Shown here: piece by piece, positions 34,770-46,016 of the stretch
Numbering within the stretch: position 1 is the stretch's first letter
How the letters are laid out: every line of letters begins with the position of its first letter
Assembly (NCBI GenBank): GCA_029990175.1
Contig: JARKIP010000048.1
Span: 27,242,001 to 27,306,000 of the forward strand
Direction of reading: 5' to 3'
DNA length: 64,000 nt
Origin: Petunia secreta
Taxonomy: Eukaryota; Streptophyta; Magnoliopsida; Solanales; Solanaceae
Program-made: the position numbers and the translations under genes
The notes under the pieces: model-generated
What the model was told of the DNA's origin: nothing
Database searches by the model: none
Seen by the model: only the letters and a program-made list of their open reading frames with translations

Positions 34770-34789
34770 TCCCACTGTGGTCGCCAAAT
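34770..34789 (-). other. Tat primer-binding site
   Basis: Directly inside the 5' LTR the minus strand reads ATTTGGCGACCACAGTGGGA. TGGCGAC is complementary to a tRNA 3' end GTCGCCA, as in plant tRNA-Arg, the primer type reported for Ogre/Tat elements. The isotype is an inference from only seven bases. Confidence 0.65.
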
Positions 34790-35475
34790 TGTTTAACCTA
34801 GATCCGATTTCAGGCCAATTAATAATTAAATTTGTATTTGTGGAGTCAAGATCAATAGTTGAGATTAAGAATTTATACGGTGAGCTAAGATGATGATAAT
34901 ACGAGAACGAGATGCAAGTATTAACTATCAAAAGTAAAGCATAAACAGAAATAAAGAGAAGTAACCGTATTGTATCGCTCGTCTTCGGAGAGAGTTCTTC
35001 GATACCAATCGTACTCAGATGATCAAAGAACTAAAGTAGTAAGTAAAATATGAGCAAAGAGGGTATCTGAGCAAGAGCGAGAGAGTATTCTTATTGATAT
35101 TGTAGACATGAAGTAAAGTTGTTGTACAATCGATTAAGGCGAATGCTATTTATAAGCCCTGTAGGCACCCGTTGGGATTCGTAACCGCTGGGCGTGGATC
35201 CGTCTGGATAAGTAACTGCTGGTCACATATCCGTTGGAGTCATAACCGCTGGGTTGTAATGATTGCCTTAATGATCATTAATAGAATGATCGTGGATGAT
35301 CATGTTAATAACTGCTCACTTACACCGTGCTGACTGTTGAAGTGTTTCGTAACTCCTTTAGGTCTGCTCGTGATAGATGTCTGTCCGTTGGATGTCTGTC
35401 CGTTGAAATGTCTGTTCGTGCCACATGGAAGACACGTGTCACCTTTTCAATTCTAGTCAGCTTTTATCCAATACA
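34790..35475 (-). repeat. Tat element 5' LTR, 686 bp
   Basis: Counterpart of 15,207-15,877. It differs mainly by a 15-bp tandem duplication containing GGATGTCTGTCCGTT near 35,390 and scattered substitutions. The outer boundary CCAATACA is followed by CATTT. Confidence 0.92.
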
Positions 35476-36742
35476 CATTTGGCAATAATATATAATACTA
35501 AAAAGTGAATGTTGTAATGATAAAATAGCAAGGAATTCTTGAAGTGGAAAAGAATAAAGAATTTAGAAAGAATTTGGATATTATTCTTTTTATAGGGAAT
35601 GGTTGCGAAATACATTTTATGTTGTGCTTATAATCAGTAAGTTCATCGTTGCTTAGGAATTTTCATTCTGTTTATTTTTTGTGAAATCAGAAATTTTGAT
35701 TTATTTTTTAACTTTTATGGATTTTGGGATTGTTCTTATTTATTAGTAACTTTTATGGAATTCTTTGCATTCTTGACAGTCGCATAGAAGATGGAAATGG
35801 TTACTTTATTCGCCAACTGATATCCCAAAATGATAATTTATTTTACACTGTCTATCTTTTGAACCTTCACTATTTCCTTTTTTAGGATTTCCATGACTAT
35901 TAATGAGATTATCTCTCCAGCAAGGATTACAAGTAAATTAAGGAGAGAATGAAATGAACCACACGTAGTAGCAATTGATGATGATCTTGCACAACTATCA
36001 AGCAACAAGGTCAAGGAACTGGTTTAAAAGAAGGAAAATCCATGAATCGCTACATCTAAGCACATTTGCTTGATCATAACATCTACAAGACTTCAAATGA
36101 GTTATATTTAGTCAAATATATATATATATATATAATTTAATTTCTAAACAGTAGTTTTTGGTATGAACCACATAACCATTATTTGAATTGGTAGCAAAAC
36201 AATTACTGGAAAATTTTCATCTTTTTTTTCAAGTTTGCTGTCTAATTTATTACATTTATGTGTCTTTCATGATTAGTTTACGGTTATTAGGATCTTTTGG
36301 TCCTTTAGTTTTGGATGCATGCAAATTTAAGTTTTCAGATGGTAAACTTACCATGGCATAGGACTACCAGAAATGGTAAATAGTTTTTATTTTATAACTT
36401 TTCGTCAAAGCAGTTTTCTTTGTCCAGACAAATGAATATGAGAAAAAGGAAAACCTGGATCAATTTTCTATTTTGATGCAGATGTATATAAAAACATAAT
36501 TCTTCCAATATAAATATTTGATTATTCATTATGCAATTGCGATAAGCGAGGAACACAAAGAGGAAAAACTCAAAGATTAAGTGTCAAAACGTAGGTGGAT
36601 GACCCTTTTTATTATAAAAAAATAATAATTCGATGGGTCTGAGTATTTTGTGTTATATTGTTAATAGATGAATACAAAAGAGGTGGGTATAAGTGATCGT
36701 CAAGAAAGAATACCAAAAAGAAGATAAAAATTATACTAAGGA

Positions 36743-36835
<93 letters not shown>

Positions 36836-38250
36836 GACAATTGATTCATAGTTCAAATTAAAAGTTACGTATTTTTTTAATAAGATAAAGATTATTTAAA
36901 ATTTGACATGAAAAATAAATATTTTTTTAAAAATAATTTGTGACCCTATCTTAACTAATCTACATGTGGTTAAATTGGATAAATCTTATCAACAAAATTT
37001 AGCTATTGAATAGAAATACAGAAGATAAAGTATGCCATTATACACTTGAATAGGTAAAATATATAATGTGCGGTAAATTGGTGAATGATAAAACAGATGT
37101 CACAATGTGCCGTAAAAGGATGAATATCTAGAATTTGAGTTAGTCCAAATAATTTTGGAGGAACTTTTTTATGCATTATGTCTTTTCACTTCAATTTTAA
37201 ACCAGATCAAGTTTAACCCTTATCTAATATTTGAATTTGAAATAATAATATAGGATAGTTCTGAGAGTGTTCATTAATATCTCGTTATGGCATCTTCTTA
37301 ATCATTTCACTAAAAGCTCCACTTTTTCATTTACATTGATCATCAAATTTTACTCCAAATTTTATCTTTGGCAACTCCAGCACAACCGGCACGAGTAGCT
37401 ATTTTGTAAGTCAAGCTTCCTCTTTTATTGGTTTTTTTCAATCTTACTTAGCCCTAAATATAGAAATATTATTTATGAAGAAGTGTTAAAATTTCTTATT
37501 GTATATCTCATTTTTTTATGTAAGGAATAAACAGAATAAAAAGATTACCTTTGCATACTTCTGCTTTTGGGACAAGGGTGAGGATTTGAGAATGATTGAT
37601 GTTACAAAAAGAATTAGGACATAACACAATTTTCACGTAACGCTTGGATTGAATTCTTTGGTTTGTTATCGATTCAAAATGCTTTGTAACTTAATACTGT
37701 GAGTTGCGAGTATACAATATTATTAGTTATATAATTTCAAAAAAAAAAAGTCATTAATCCATGTTCCTATCGAATATAAAAGGATCCCATGATCTTGAAC
37801 TGATCTTACCTGAGATCGCAAATCCATGTTCAAATAAGAAGGCGCCATTACTTCGTGTTGTTCCATCTTATCTATCATGAAGGTGTGATTGGAAAGTTTG
37901 GTTCAGTAGTTAGTTGGAGATTTAATCATGATAAGAATACAAGTCTTCTTCCATTACATAAATTCTCTAAATTAAAGAAATTATGCCATTAGAAATTCAG
38001 ATGCCGATTGAGTTTCCGGTGCGTGATTTTTTTAAAAAATAATTGTTATGAATCACTTTATCTCTCTGAATTTATTTCTTTATTTTGTTGATGTGTTTGT
38101 CACCAAAGAAATAAATTATAGATATGAGAAACTGAATAATTGACACTCATTATGTAGGTATAGTTGAGTTTTAAGGTTGAATCGTCATTAGATTATAGAA
38201 TTACTAATTTTATATATAAAATTACTACGATAAATATTTTTATATTTACC
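35476..38250. other. AT-rich Helitron interior, no recognised gene
   Basis: No open frame above 60 codons and no recognisable domain. It contains short TA runs (36,116-36,133), the AT microsatellite at 36,743-36,833 and ordinary AT-rich spacer. Confidence 0.5.
36743..36833. repeat. (AT)n microsatellite, about 90 bp
   Basis: Uninterrupted TA/AT dinucleotide run, self-complementary and likely polymorphic in length. Confidence 0.95.
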
Positions 38251-38275
38251 GCGCATCGAGCGGGTGCTATACTAG

Positions 38276-39669
38276 TACTTAAATAATGCGAAGCAAATAA
38301 ACATATACTAAGTTCATACTCATAGATATGAAACTCATTTCATTCTCAAGGGAAGGTGCCTTTTATAGCTATAGACACACAACTAATTGAAGATCAGCAA
38401 GGTGACAACCTATATATTTATAATGTTAAAAAGAATAAAATATATCTAGTGTCGATTACAAAATGAGAAATCTATTAATGTTGTACATAAATTATAAATT
38501 ATATTCTTGGTTGACTCGTGAAGTTATTATATTTAGGAAAAAAGTCCTAATATGTCAATGTACTTTACGAAGAGGTCTAACTTGCCCCTTATGAAGTTTG
38601 GCTCATTCATGTTCTCCCCATCTCAATTTTTGGCTCAAAATTTCTCTTAATCACTAACTGGCCAATAATTATATGTAGAAAAGGCATAAAATGCCCTCGT
38701 GGTTTTCAGAAAGGTCCAATTTTACCTTTGTAATTTACGAAAGATCTAATTTTTCCTTCCAGCAAAATAAAATTATACAAAAATCAACTCATTTTCACAA
38801 GACATTTCTTTTTCCACTTTAATTAAGTCACAACCAACAATCCACCTAGAGGCGGATCTACCTTGTGGGGTGGGGTTCTAATATGCCTATTCATCTACAC
38901 CATTACTATTCATTAATATTTTATTTTATTTATTTATTTTTATAACACTTTTATTTTAACATATTTTAAATTTTAATTTTAACATTTAGATTCCTAATAT
39001 ACCTAATAATTTTTTATCTAATTTTTTATAATATTAATTTTACATCTTAATTTTGGAGTGTCTTATAATTAATTTTCGTGCACTATTTTTATGAGAAAAT
39101 TAAGAACAAAGATGCTCATTTTGCACTTCGTAGTGCATTTAATAGAGCATTTATAGGAGCAACGTGCTAATCATGGAAGTTGAATATTTATGTAGAATTA
39201 AAATAAATTCTACCGTAATGTAATATTTATTTAATTCTATTGTACCAATGATTTTACTTTTATTTGAATTATCCATTAGTATGTATAACGTATAATATTT
39301 GCTTACAATTTATATTATTTAAAAATTAATGGTATAAAATAATTTGCTATTAAAATAGTTATATAACAATGGATTATGAATTATATGGATAAATATGTAA
39401 AAAAGAAAAAAAGAAAATATTTATTTTATGAAATTAATATAAAATTTGAGTAAAAAAATAATATAATATAGAAGAGAGAGAAGAATATAAATAGAATATT
39501 CTTTTTTGGTGCAAAAAATAGTGCAATGGGTTGGAGTTAGTTTGCACCATTTTGGTGCATGCACTATTTTAGATTTTTAGTACAAAAAATGGTGCACAAG
39601 GTTGGAGATGCCCTTAGAGGCTTACACTACATACACACACAAAAAAAGGACCCGTTTCCCATCAGCCCA
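38276..39669. other. AT-rich spacer, no gene; probable MITE debris
   Basis: No coding frame. The stretch 39,060-39,620 has several GGTGCA/TGCACC words and ends GGTTGGAGATGCCCTTA, which resembles a Harbinger-type MITE terminus, but I could not find the matching left end. Confidence 0.4.
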
Positions 39670-39876
39670 TTTTCATTTCGGAAAAGGGCCACATTTGCCC
39701 CTCTACTATCAACTATTGTCTGACCCTATCCTTAGTTAAACTTTAGGGCCACATTTACCCTCACCGTTACAATTGTAGAATATATACCCCTAATTCACAC
39801 GGCGTGCCACGATGGACTACACGTGGACGCCATGTCACCCCCACGCTGGACCTGCTTTGACCAAAATAAATGTTCA

Positions 39877-40010
39877 AACTTACCCAACCTTCAAAATACC
39901 CGACCCTTTGAACGAAATTTGTTCAAATTACCCAACCCTTCAAATAACCCGACCGTTTGACCCAAAATTCGGTCCATTTACCCAACCCTTCAAATAACCC
40001 GACCATTATA
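39877..40010. repeat. subterminal ~50-bp tandem repeats inside the MULE left TIR
   Basis: Three direct units, each starting ACCCAACC(C)TTCAAA followed by TACCCGACC or AACCCGACC. The last unit ends at the TATA box. They could be transposase- or regulator-binding sites; this is inference from position. Confidence 0.7.
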
Positions 40011-40013
40011 AAT
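40006..40013 (+). promoter_or_regulatory. TATA box of the MULE transposase gene
   Basis: TATAAATA follows the subterminal repeats. Downstream is a CT-rich leader, then a splice donor (GAG|GTACAC at 40,132) and a likely acceptor (GATGCAG at 40,760), implying a 5' UTR intron before the ATG. Confidence 0.6.
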
Positions 40014-40769
40014 AGCCAAGCCCCACCAGTATTTTCATTTTCCCTCATTTTTCTCTCCACCACATTATTTTCTCCGCCAAAAGAGTAGCTGAAGAGAAAA
40101 GACCAAGGGTTCCTCTACGATTATCTCAAAGAGGTACACTTCTTCTTTATATTAAAATTTTAAATTACTTATTTTTTTCTGGTTTTAATTCGTGTAGGGT
40201 TTCGTAATTTCAATTAGGATTTTTCTTAATTATTTTTTTAGTTAGGTGATAACAGTAGGGTTTATGGTTTCGTTTAGCATGTGTATGTTGTGTTGGTGTG
40301 TATTATAACAGTTGATTGTCGTTTGGTTCAAAATATTTTCTTGATTTGATTATGTAGTCGTATTTAGGGTTTCCAAGATGGTTTTGTGGTTTAGGGTTCG
40401 ATGACATGATCTAGGGTAGTGTATAGATGAATCCGGTAGTGGTTTTGTGTTTTAAGGTTGGAATTAAATGATTTGTGGTCCCAAATTTGATTGCATGTGA
40501 CTTCTATACAGTTTTTTAGCACTTTTTTGTCACATAGTGTTTAATTTTGGGAACATACTTTAATATGGGGTCCCCCAAAACTATATAATATGGCTGCCTA
40601 TCATATATTATATGGTCTTGATTTGTCCCTTATAAACTGATAGTGCCTTTTACTTTTCTGTCCATATGTCCCTTCTCTTTTGTTGTAACTGCAGTAAATA
40701 ATTTTAATGTAGGGTCCACCATATAATAGTTTGTGACTTAATCTTATTTAATGATGCAGTTTATGAAGC

Positions 40770-43700
40770 ATGGTGAAGGTGGACCTAATATTTCACCATG
40801 GTGGTGACTGGATAAGAAGTCCCCATATTACATATGCTAGGAAGGAGATGGAAATCCAAAGAGGGTATGAATCTGATCACCTCTCCTTCATTGATTTGGT
40901 TAATGAATACACTTTAAAGTTAGGTTATGTTGGGGTTCAACAGTTGTTAGTGACACTGCCATCTGGAAAATTTTATGAAATTGAAGGGGACATAGGTATT
41001 AGGACACTACTTGACTTGATTAGTGATCAATTTAATGTTATAAACTTGTTTGCTGTTGAAGATAATGAACATCCTGTGTATGTGCCTCTTATAATCCATC
41101 ATTCTGAGTCATTTACTGTGGACATGGGGGCTGGGACTGATTGCAGCTCCTGTGATGGTGATACAAGTGACTCAGGCTCATCAGGTTATGATTCTGAAGA
41201 GTTAGAGTTACTTGTAGCACAAAAAAGGAGAGAAATTAATGAAGACCTGCCTGACTATAAGGTGCTGCATAAGTCTATGACTTGGAGGGATATACCTGAA
41301 GCAAGAAAACACTTGAACTTGTATTGTCTGTCTAATGGGTATGGATTAACACTTCTTAAAAGTGGCAAAACTAGGCTTAGGTATCAGTGTGTTGTTGGCT
41401 GTCCTTTTAAGATACTGATTTCAAGGGATGGTAAGCAGCCTGGGGTTAGGGTGAAAACATTCAAGGATGAACATACTTGTGACACTGCTTATTACAATCC
41501 TAGAGTAGACTATAATACTATAGCTTATTATTTCAAGGAGAAGCTTCAGAGAGAGCCTAAATACAAAGTGAAAGAGATGAGGGCAGATCTTAAATTCAGA
41601 TTTGACCTAAATGCTAATCACTCAAAGTGTAAAAGGGCCAAAAGAATGATCTTGGAGGAACTTTAAGGAAGTTTTACTGATGGGTATAAAAAATTAGAAG
41701 CTTATGCAAATGAATTAAAAATAAGTAATCCGGGTAGTGATGTGGTGATTAACATCTCCAAAGATGCTCTTGCTGAGGGAAAGAGGAGGTTTTTAAGGAT
41801 GTACATATGTTTCCATGCATTGAAAATGGGTTTCAAGCTAGGTTTAAGACCTTTTATTGGATTGGATGGAACCTTTTTGAAAGGCAAAGCAAAAGGTCAA
41901 ATACTGGCTGCTGTAGCTCAAGATTCTATGAATCAATTTTATCCCTTAGCTTGGGCTGTTGTGGATAAGGAGACAAAGGTTACTTGGAAGTGGTTTGTTG
42001 AGTTGCTTCAACAGTCATTGGAGCTGCACAATGGAGAAGGCTTCACTTTTATTTCTGACATGCAGAAGGTAATGTACTTTTACTTAAACATTGCATCTTT
42101 ATTTAGTTGTATTTTTTTACCCTTGTTTACTTTATTCTATTCATATCATTTTTTGTGTAGGGACTGGTTGAAACTATTAAGAATGTTCTCCCTGAGGCCA
42201 AGCACAGGTACTGTGTAAAACACATAGAAGCAAATTGGTGCAGGAGGTGGGGTGATGGAGAGTTCAAGAAGCTGCTTTGGTGGGCTGCATGGAGCAGTTA
42301 TGAGGAGGACTTCAATGACCAGCTTGAACAAATTGGAAATCTGGACAGGGATGCTGCTCAAGACTTGGTTCATTATCCAGTAACTACATGGTCTAGAGCC
42401 TACTTAGATACAGTGTGCAAGAACCAAGCTGTGGACAACAATTTCACTGAAAGCTTCAATGCTTGGATCTTGGATTGTAGATACAAGCCAATTATCAGGA
42501 TGCTAGAAGACATAAGGATTAAAGTGATGACTATGTTGGGGGATCATGAGGCCAAACAGTTAACATGGGATGAAAACTACAGCCCTAAATCACTGAAGCT
42601 GTACAAAGAATATCTCAAGATTGCTCATAGGTGTAGGGTGGTTTTTAATGGTGATAAAGGATTTGAAGTGACTGAAGGCAATGACACACATAATGTGGAT
42701 CTGGCTGCTAAGAAATGCACTTGTAGGACATGGGACCTTAGTGGAATCCCATGTGCACATACTATCAAGGCACTGTTGTACAGAAAGATTGACCCTAAAT
42801 CTGCTATGCACTGGTATCACACTAAAGAAGCATACCTATTAGCCTACAAGCATAAGCTACAACCTGTGAGAGGTGAAAAATTTTGGAAGATAGAACCATC
42901 TCAAGCAATGGAACCCCCTGCATTTGTGAACCAAGCTGGTAGGCCAAGGACAAAGAGAAAAAGACAGAAAGATGAGGCAATATTGAGACAAGGGCCATGG
43001 ACTGCTTCAAGGAAAGGTAGAGTGATGTACTGTAGCACTTGTGGATCACCTGGACACAACTCAAGAGGATGTCAACAGGTACAATCCCTTTCCAGTTTAC
43101 TATTTGGGTTGAGTCTTATATTTCTAACCTTAATTTTTTTTTTTTTGGCAGGGCTCTAATGCTAAGAAATCAGTCAAAGGAAAGGGTAGGGGAAAGGGAA
43201 AGGTTAAGGGAAAGCCAAAAGCAAAGTGTAGAAGAACACTTGTGGATGAAGATAGTGAGCCAGAACCACCCAGATCCCCCCTAGATCACCTGCTGCTGCT
43301 ATGCTTGATGAGGAAGATGTGCAGCTGTCAGCACCTCAACCATCCCAAGCTTCTCAAGGTGGTTTTGTCTTTATGCCTACTCCTTGTGTTCCTAGAAAGG
43401 AGATTGGTTCATCTGTTAGTGCTTCCCAACAGCATTCCAGCAACTATGCTCCTTTAGGTACCTTATTTACTTAACTTTCATATTTGAACAAGTAGGTTAT
43501 AGTTCTTTAAATAACACAAATTACCCATCCCTTAGGTGCTCCTCCAGGGTTTGAATTTGCTGGAATTCCTGATGTTCCAGAATTTGCAATTGGTAGTGCT
43601 TCCCAGCAGCATGCCAACTGTGATCCTTTAGGTATCCTATTTCATTTCATGCTTGAACAACACATCTTTAGGTACCTGTTATGGTTCTTTAACTAACACA

Positions 43701-44044
43701 TCTTACCCATCCCTTAGGTGCTCATCCAGGCTTTGAATTTGCTGGAATGGATGATGTTCCAGAACTTGAAAGTGATGAAGAGGCTCCTATAAGGCCAAAG
43801 AGTGTGTCCGAGGCAAGGACAAGATTGCATTTGAGGCAGCGGCACGCAAACATATCATCTTCTGGAAGGAGCATTAAGTTGGAGATGGAACTGGTGTGAG
43901 TCAGCCAAGACAACTTTCTTTCACACCTAAGGGGCTCACATGGTCTGGGAATGCTGCTGTCACAGCTAATCAGTTGCAAAATCAAAGGCTCAAAAAACTG
44001 AACTCAAGGAAGGCTAATGGCAACACACAAGCCGATGTGATTTA
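40770..44044 (+). pseudogene. MuDR-type MULE transposase, nearly intact (one nonsense codon and C-terminal frameshifts)
   Basis: Exon 1 (40,770-42,068) encodes a PB1-like N-terminus (MVKVDLIFHHGGDW), a serine/acidic stretch, a MuDR DNA-binding region (YQCVVGCPFKI ... KTFKDEHTCD) and the MULE catalytic start (FIGLDGTFLKG, FISDMQK). An in-frame TAA at 41,664-41,666 lies where the frame otherwise reads through; it could be a CAA-to-TAA change. Intron 42,069-42,160 (GT...GTAG). Exon 2 (42,161-43,078) has the rest of the catalytic region, a SWIM zinc finger (CTCRTWDLSGIPCAHTIKAL) and a CCHC knuckle (CSTCGSPGHNSRGC). After intron 43,079-43,151 come a lysine-rich exon and Pro/Ser-rich exons. A C-run near 43,275 and a site near 43,890 need frameshifts. 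A short ATG frame at 40,763 overlaps the start. Confidence 0.9.
43459..43790 (+). repeat. tandem duplication of an intron plus exon in the transposase C-terminus
   Basis: Two consecutive units, each with an intron ending TTACCCATCCCTTAG and an exon starting GTGCTC(C/A)TCCAGG encoding PGFEFAG(I/M) and DVPE. Acceptors are at 43,535 and 43,718. The exon ends in the first unit mirror the end of the preceding exon (GCTTCCCA(A/G)CAGCAT), so the unit of about 180 bp was copied within the gene. Confidence 0.75.
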
Positions 44045-44576
44045 AGTTCCTCAACTTAAATGTCTAGTTCTTTGTTTTTGGATTACTTAGACTATTGTAA
44101 TGTACTGCTTGACAGTTGAATTTGTTGGTTGATGGTAATTTGGTGACATTGGATGTCATATTATCACAAGGGTGATGTATTTTTTGGGTAATAATATGAC
44201 ATCCTTTGTCCTTGGTATGTACCAACCAAACAGTGATGCTTAACTATGATGGTGTATTTACACCTTATCAATTAACTAGAATTCTATATTTTGAAGTGTG
44301 CCTGCTATGTTCACTTGTATGTATGGACTTCATCTTTCATCTTCGTCTATAAGTTCAGTTTTTTAGACTGTTTTGGCTTATCATATGAACGATAAAACTT
44401 AAACACAGAGGTGTTATTACTCAAAACATTGTCTTACATAGATAGATAATAGTGATACATTAGGAAAACACTAACAAAACACAAAGCTGTAATACTTGAT
44501 TGGAAAACACTAACAACCGGAAAACAGGAAAACACAGTCTAAGACAACCAAATACAAGATGAAAAACATGATAATT

Positions 44577-45134
44577 CTAACACCAACAAGAGCAGCCAAG
44601 ACTATTCATAATTGTGGCAGTTACAAACCCGACAAAAAGAGCCCATGAAATCAATAGTACCATCTTCATCTTGAACAATTTATCTTCAAGCATCTTAGAT
44701 TTGTTCAATTCGGACGTATGTGTGGACTCTACAACATCAACGGTACTTGTTGGATCTAGCTTTTCCTTCATGTTGAAATCAATGGTACTTGTTGTTGCAT
44801 CTAGCTTTTGCTTCAAGTGATTCCTTTCAACTTTAATAGCATCCAATGCCGTCTTCAACTCTCTAATCACCACCAAAGCTCTATCCGAAATTCTATCATC
44901 TTCCCATTCAAAGTAACCACAAGAATCAAGCTAAACAAACAAAACACAAACAATTATGAAAAAGTATTTACCAAAATCTGCCACAATTACAACTTTGAAG
45001 AAACAAATACTTACACCAACTCTAGGACACCTCCAAAATCTCCTACCTGCATTATTTTCTATCCAGGCAGTGAAATGATTGGGCAAGGCACCACAACGAC
45101 ACCTCCTTTGAGAGGAAAAACTTTCTTGCGACAT
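44577..45134 (-). CDS. MULE-borne GRF zinc-finger protein with coiled coil and C-terminal membrane segment
   Basis: Two minus-strand exons: 45,134-45,015 and 44,930-44,577, joined in phase across intron 45,014-44,931 (GTAAGT...TTTAG). The product is about 157 aa, or 172 aa if an upstream ATG at 45,179 is used. The GRF zinc finger spans the splice: CRCGALPNHFTAWIENNAGR, FWRCPR, then SCGYFEW encoded at the start of exon 2, giving the CxC...C...C ligands. A helical charged region follows (ELKTALDAIKVERNHLKQKL), then a hydrophobic segment MVLLISWALFVGFVTATIM near the C-terminus. No stop interrupts it. It starts about 150 bases inside the right TIR, which probably supplies its promoter. Small GRF-type proteins of this layout are widespread in plant genomes; their role in transposition is unknown to me. 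Confidence 0.75.
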
Positions 45135-45788
45135 GGTTACAGATGCGAAGAAATTCCCACGGCTAATTAGACATGACAAGGAGATGAAATTGGAAACCCT
45201 AATAAATTTTGGGGAAGATGGACCTTTAAAGGGAAAATATATTCTTGTTCTTATAGAGGGAAATTATATTGCACACGGTGAGGGTAATTGGTCAAAGCAG
45301 GTCCAGCGTGGGGGTGACATGGCGTCCACGTGTAGTCCATCGTGGCACGCCGTGTGAATTAGGGGTATATATTCTACAATTGTAACGGTAAGGGTAAATG
45401 TGGCCCTAAAGTTTAACTAAGGATAGGGTCAGACAATAGTTGATAGTAGAGGGGCAAATGTGGCCCTTTTCCGTTTTCATTTCCCCCCAAAACCCATTTC
45501 TCCCCTCAGTTCGAATTGGAACCCGAATTCCCAATTTTCCTCTCAAATCCATCGACCTCACATCCTATTTTCAGCTGTGAATCGTACAACCTTATCCATT
45601 CCAGTCCGTTGGAGGATTTTTTTATCATTTTTGAGTTCAATTTTGTAGACCCGGGAACCGTAAATGTTGAGATATAAAATGTCTTTTTGGTTGATTATTG
45701 GAGGGTCAGTTCTTAGCGGCGAGGGGGAAATATGAGGGGAGCAGCCGTGAATCGTGAATAGAGAGAAAAGGGACATAATACAAGTTAT

Positions 45789-46016
45789 TTAGTTTACAAA
45801 TTCATAAAGATAGTGTCGTTGTTTATGGATTTCTTTACTTGTTTCTAAGATTTTTGGCTGTGTCGTCGCATCGTTATTCAAGTCGTCGGCCTTGTTCGAG
45901 TCGTCACTCTTGGTCGAGTCATCACTCTTGTTCGAATCGTCGCTCTTGTTCGAGTCGTTTATTTTTGGATCTTCGCCCTTGTTCGCTGCTCCGCAAAAGG
46001 TAATCCTCTTAACCAT
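45789..46016 (-). CDS. short uncertain ORF with a hexapeptide repeat
   Basis: A 75-codon minus-strand frame contains about five tandem copies of a (N/T)KSDDS-type hexapeptide, encoded by an 18-bp DNA repeat on the plus strand with GTTCGAGTCGTC. No family is recognised. It may be no gene at all, or an exon or leader fragment; a GTAATC at 46,000 on the plus strand resembles a splice donor for a plus-strand leader. Confidence 0.25.
   Translation of the reverse strand: MVKRITFCGAANKGEDPKINDSNKSDDSNKSDDSTKSDDSNKADDLNNDATTQPKILETSKEIHKQRHYLYEFVN
45885..45965. repeat. 18-bp tandem repeat
   Basis: About four and a half imperfect copies of an 18-bp unit containing CTTGTTCGAGTCGTC(A/G)CT. It explains the hexapeptide repeat of the overlapping frame. 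Confidence 0.85.

Larger units (their letters stand above)
15207..35475 (-). mobile_element. Ty3/gypsy Tat-lineage LTR retrotransposon with antisense ORF, about 10.6 kb before nested insertion
   Basis: LTRs at 34,790-35,475 (5') and 15,207-15,877 (3') enclose gag, a protease remnant, RT-RNase H and integrase on the minus strand. An antisense multi-exon ORF lies between integrase and the 3' LTR. A 9.67-kb chromovirus is inserted in the antisense ORF. The outer flanks TATTT (15,202-15,206) and CATTT (35,476-35,480) fit a 5-bp target duplication with one change. An antisense ORF 3' of integrase is a known trait of Tat elements such as Grande and Retand. Pol is largely readable, but gag-pro is deleted and stops are present, so it is non-autonomous now. 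Confidence 0.93.
14004..38275 (+). mobile_element. candidate Helitron split by the Tat retrotransposon
   Basis: The left terminus is TCTATATATATATAAAG (14,004) preceded by A. The right terminus is CTAG (38,272-38,275) followed by T, with a hairpin-forming CCGCGCATCGAGCGG about 10 bases upstream. Subtracting the Tat insertion (15,207-35,475) leaves about 4 kb. The interior (14,022-15,206 and 35,476-38,250) is AT-rich, without recognisable Rep/helicase, and holds a long AT microsatellite. The termini are the only evidence, so the pairing of these two ends is inferred. Confidence 0.5.
39679..45473 (+). mobile_element. Mutator-like element (MULE), 5.8 kb, long TIRs, perfect 9-bp target duplication
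   Basis: Inverted repeats of 186 bp (39,679-39,864 and 45,288-45,473) start CGGAAAAGGGCCACATTTGC and differ by one base by eye. They are flanked by identical 9-bp copies of TTTTCATTT (39,670-39,678 and 45,474-45,482), the MULE target-site signature. The interior carries a MuDR-type transposase gene reading right from the left TIR and a small GRF zinc-finger gene reading left from the right TIR. The near-identical TIRs and almost intact genes suggest a young insertion. It lies about 1.7 kb upstream of the GTF2H2 leader exon candidate. Confidence 0.96.

Noticed and set aside
1..35475. Endogenous pararetrovirus (caulimovirid) origin for the RT segments
   Set aside because: All RTs sit in elements with LTRs, tRNA primer sites next to the LTR and integrase; no movement or coat protein motif was seen.
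35476..38275. Helitron Rep/helicase or RPA gene
   Set aside because: No open frame or motif supports it; the candidate Helitron appears non-autonomous.
39060..39640. Harbinger-type MITE
   Set aside because: A plausible right end (GAGATGCCCTTA) is present, but no matching left terminus or target duplication was found.
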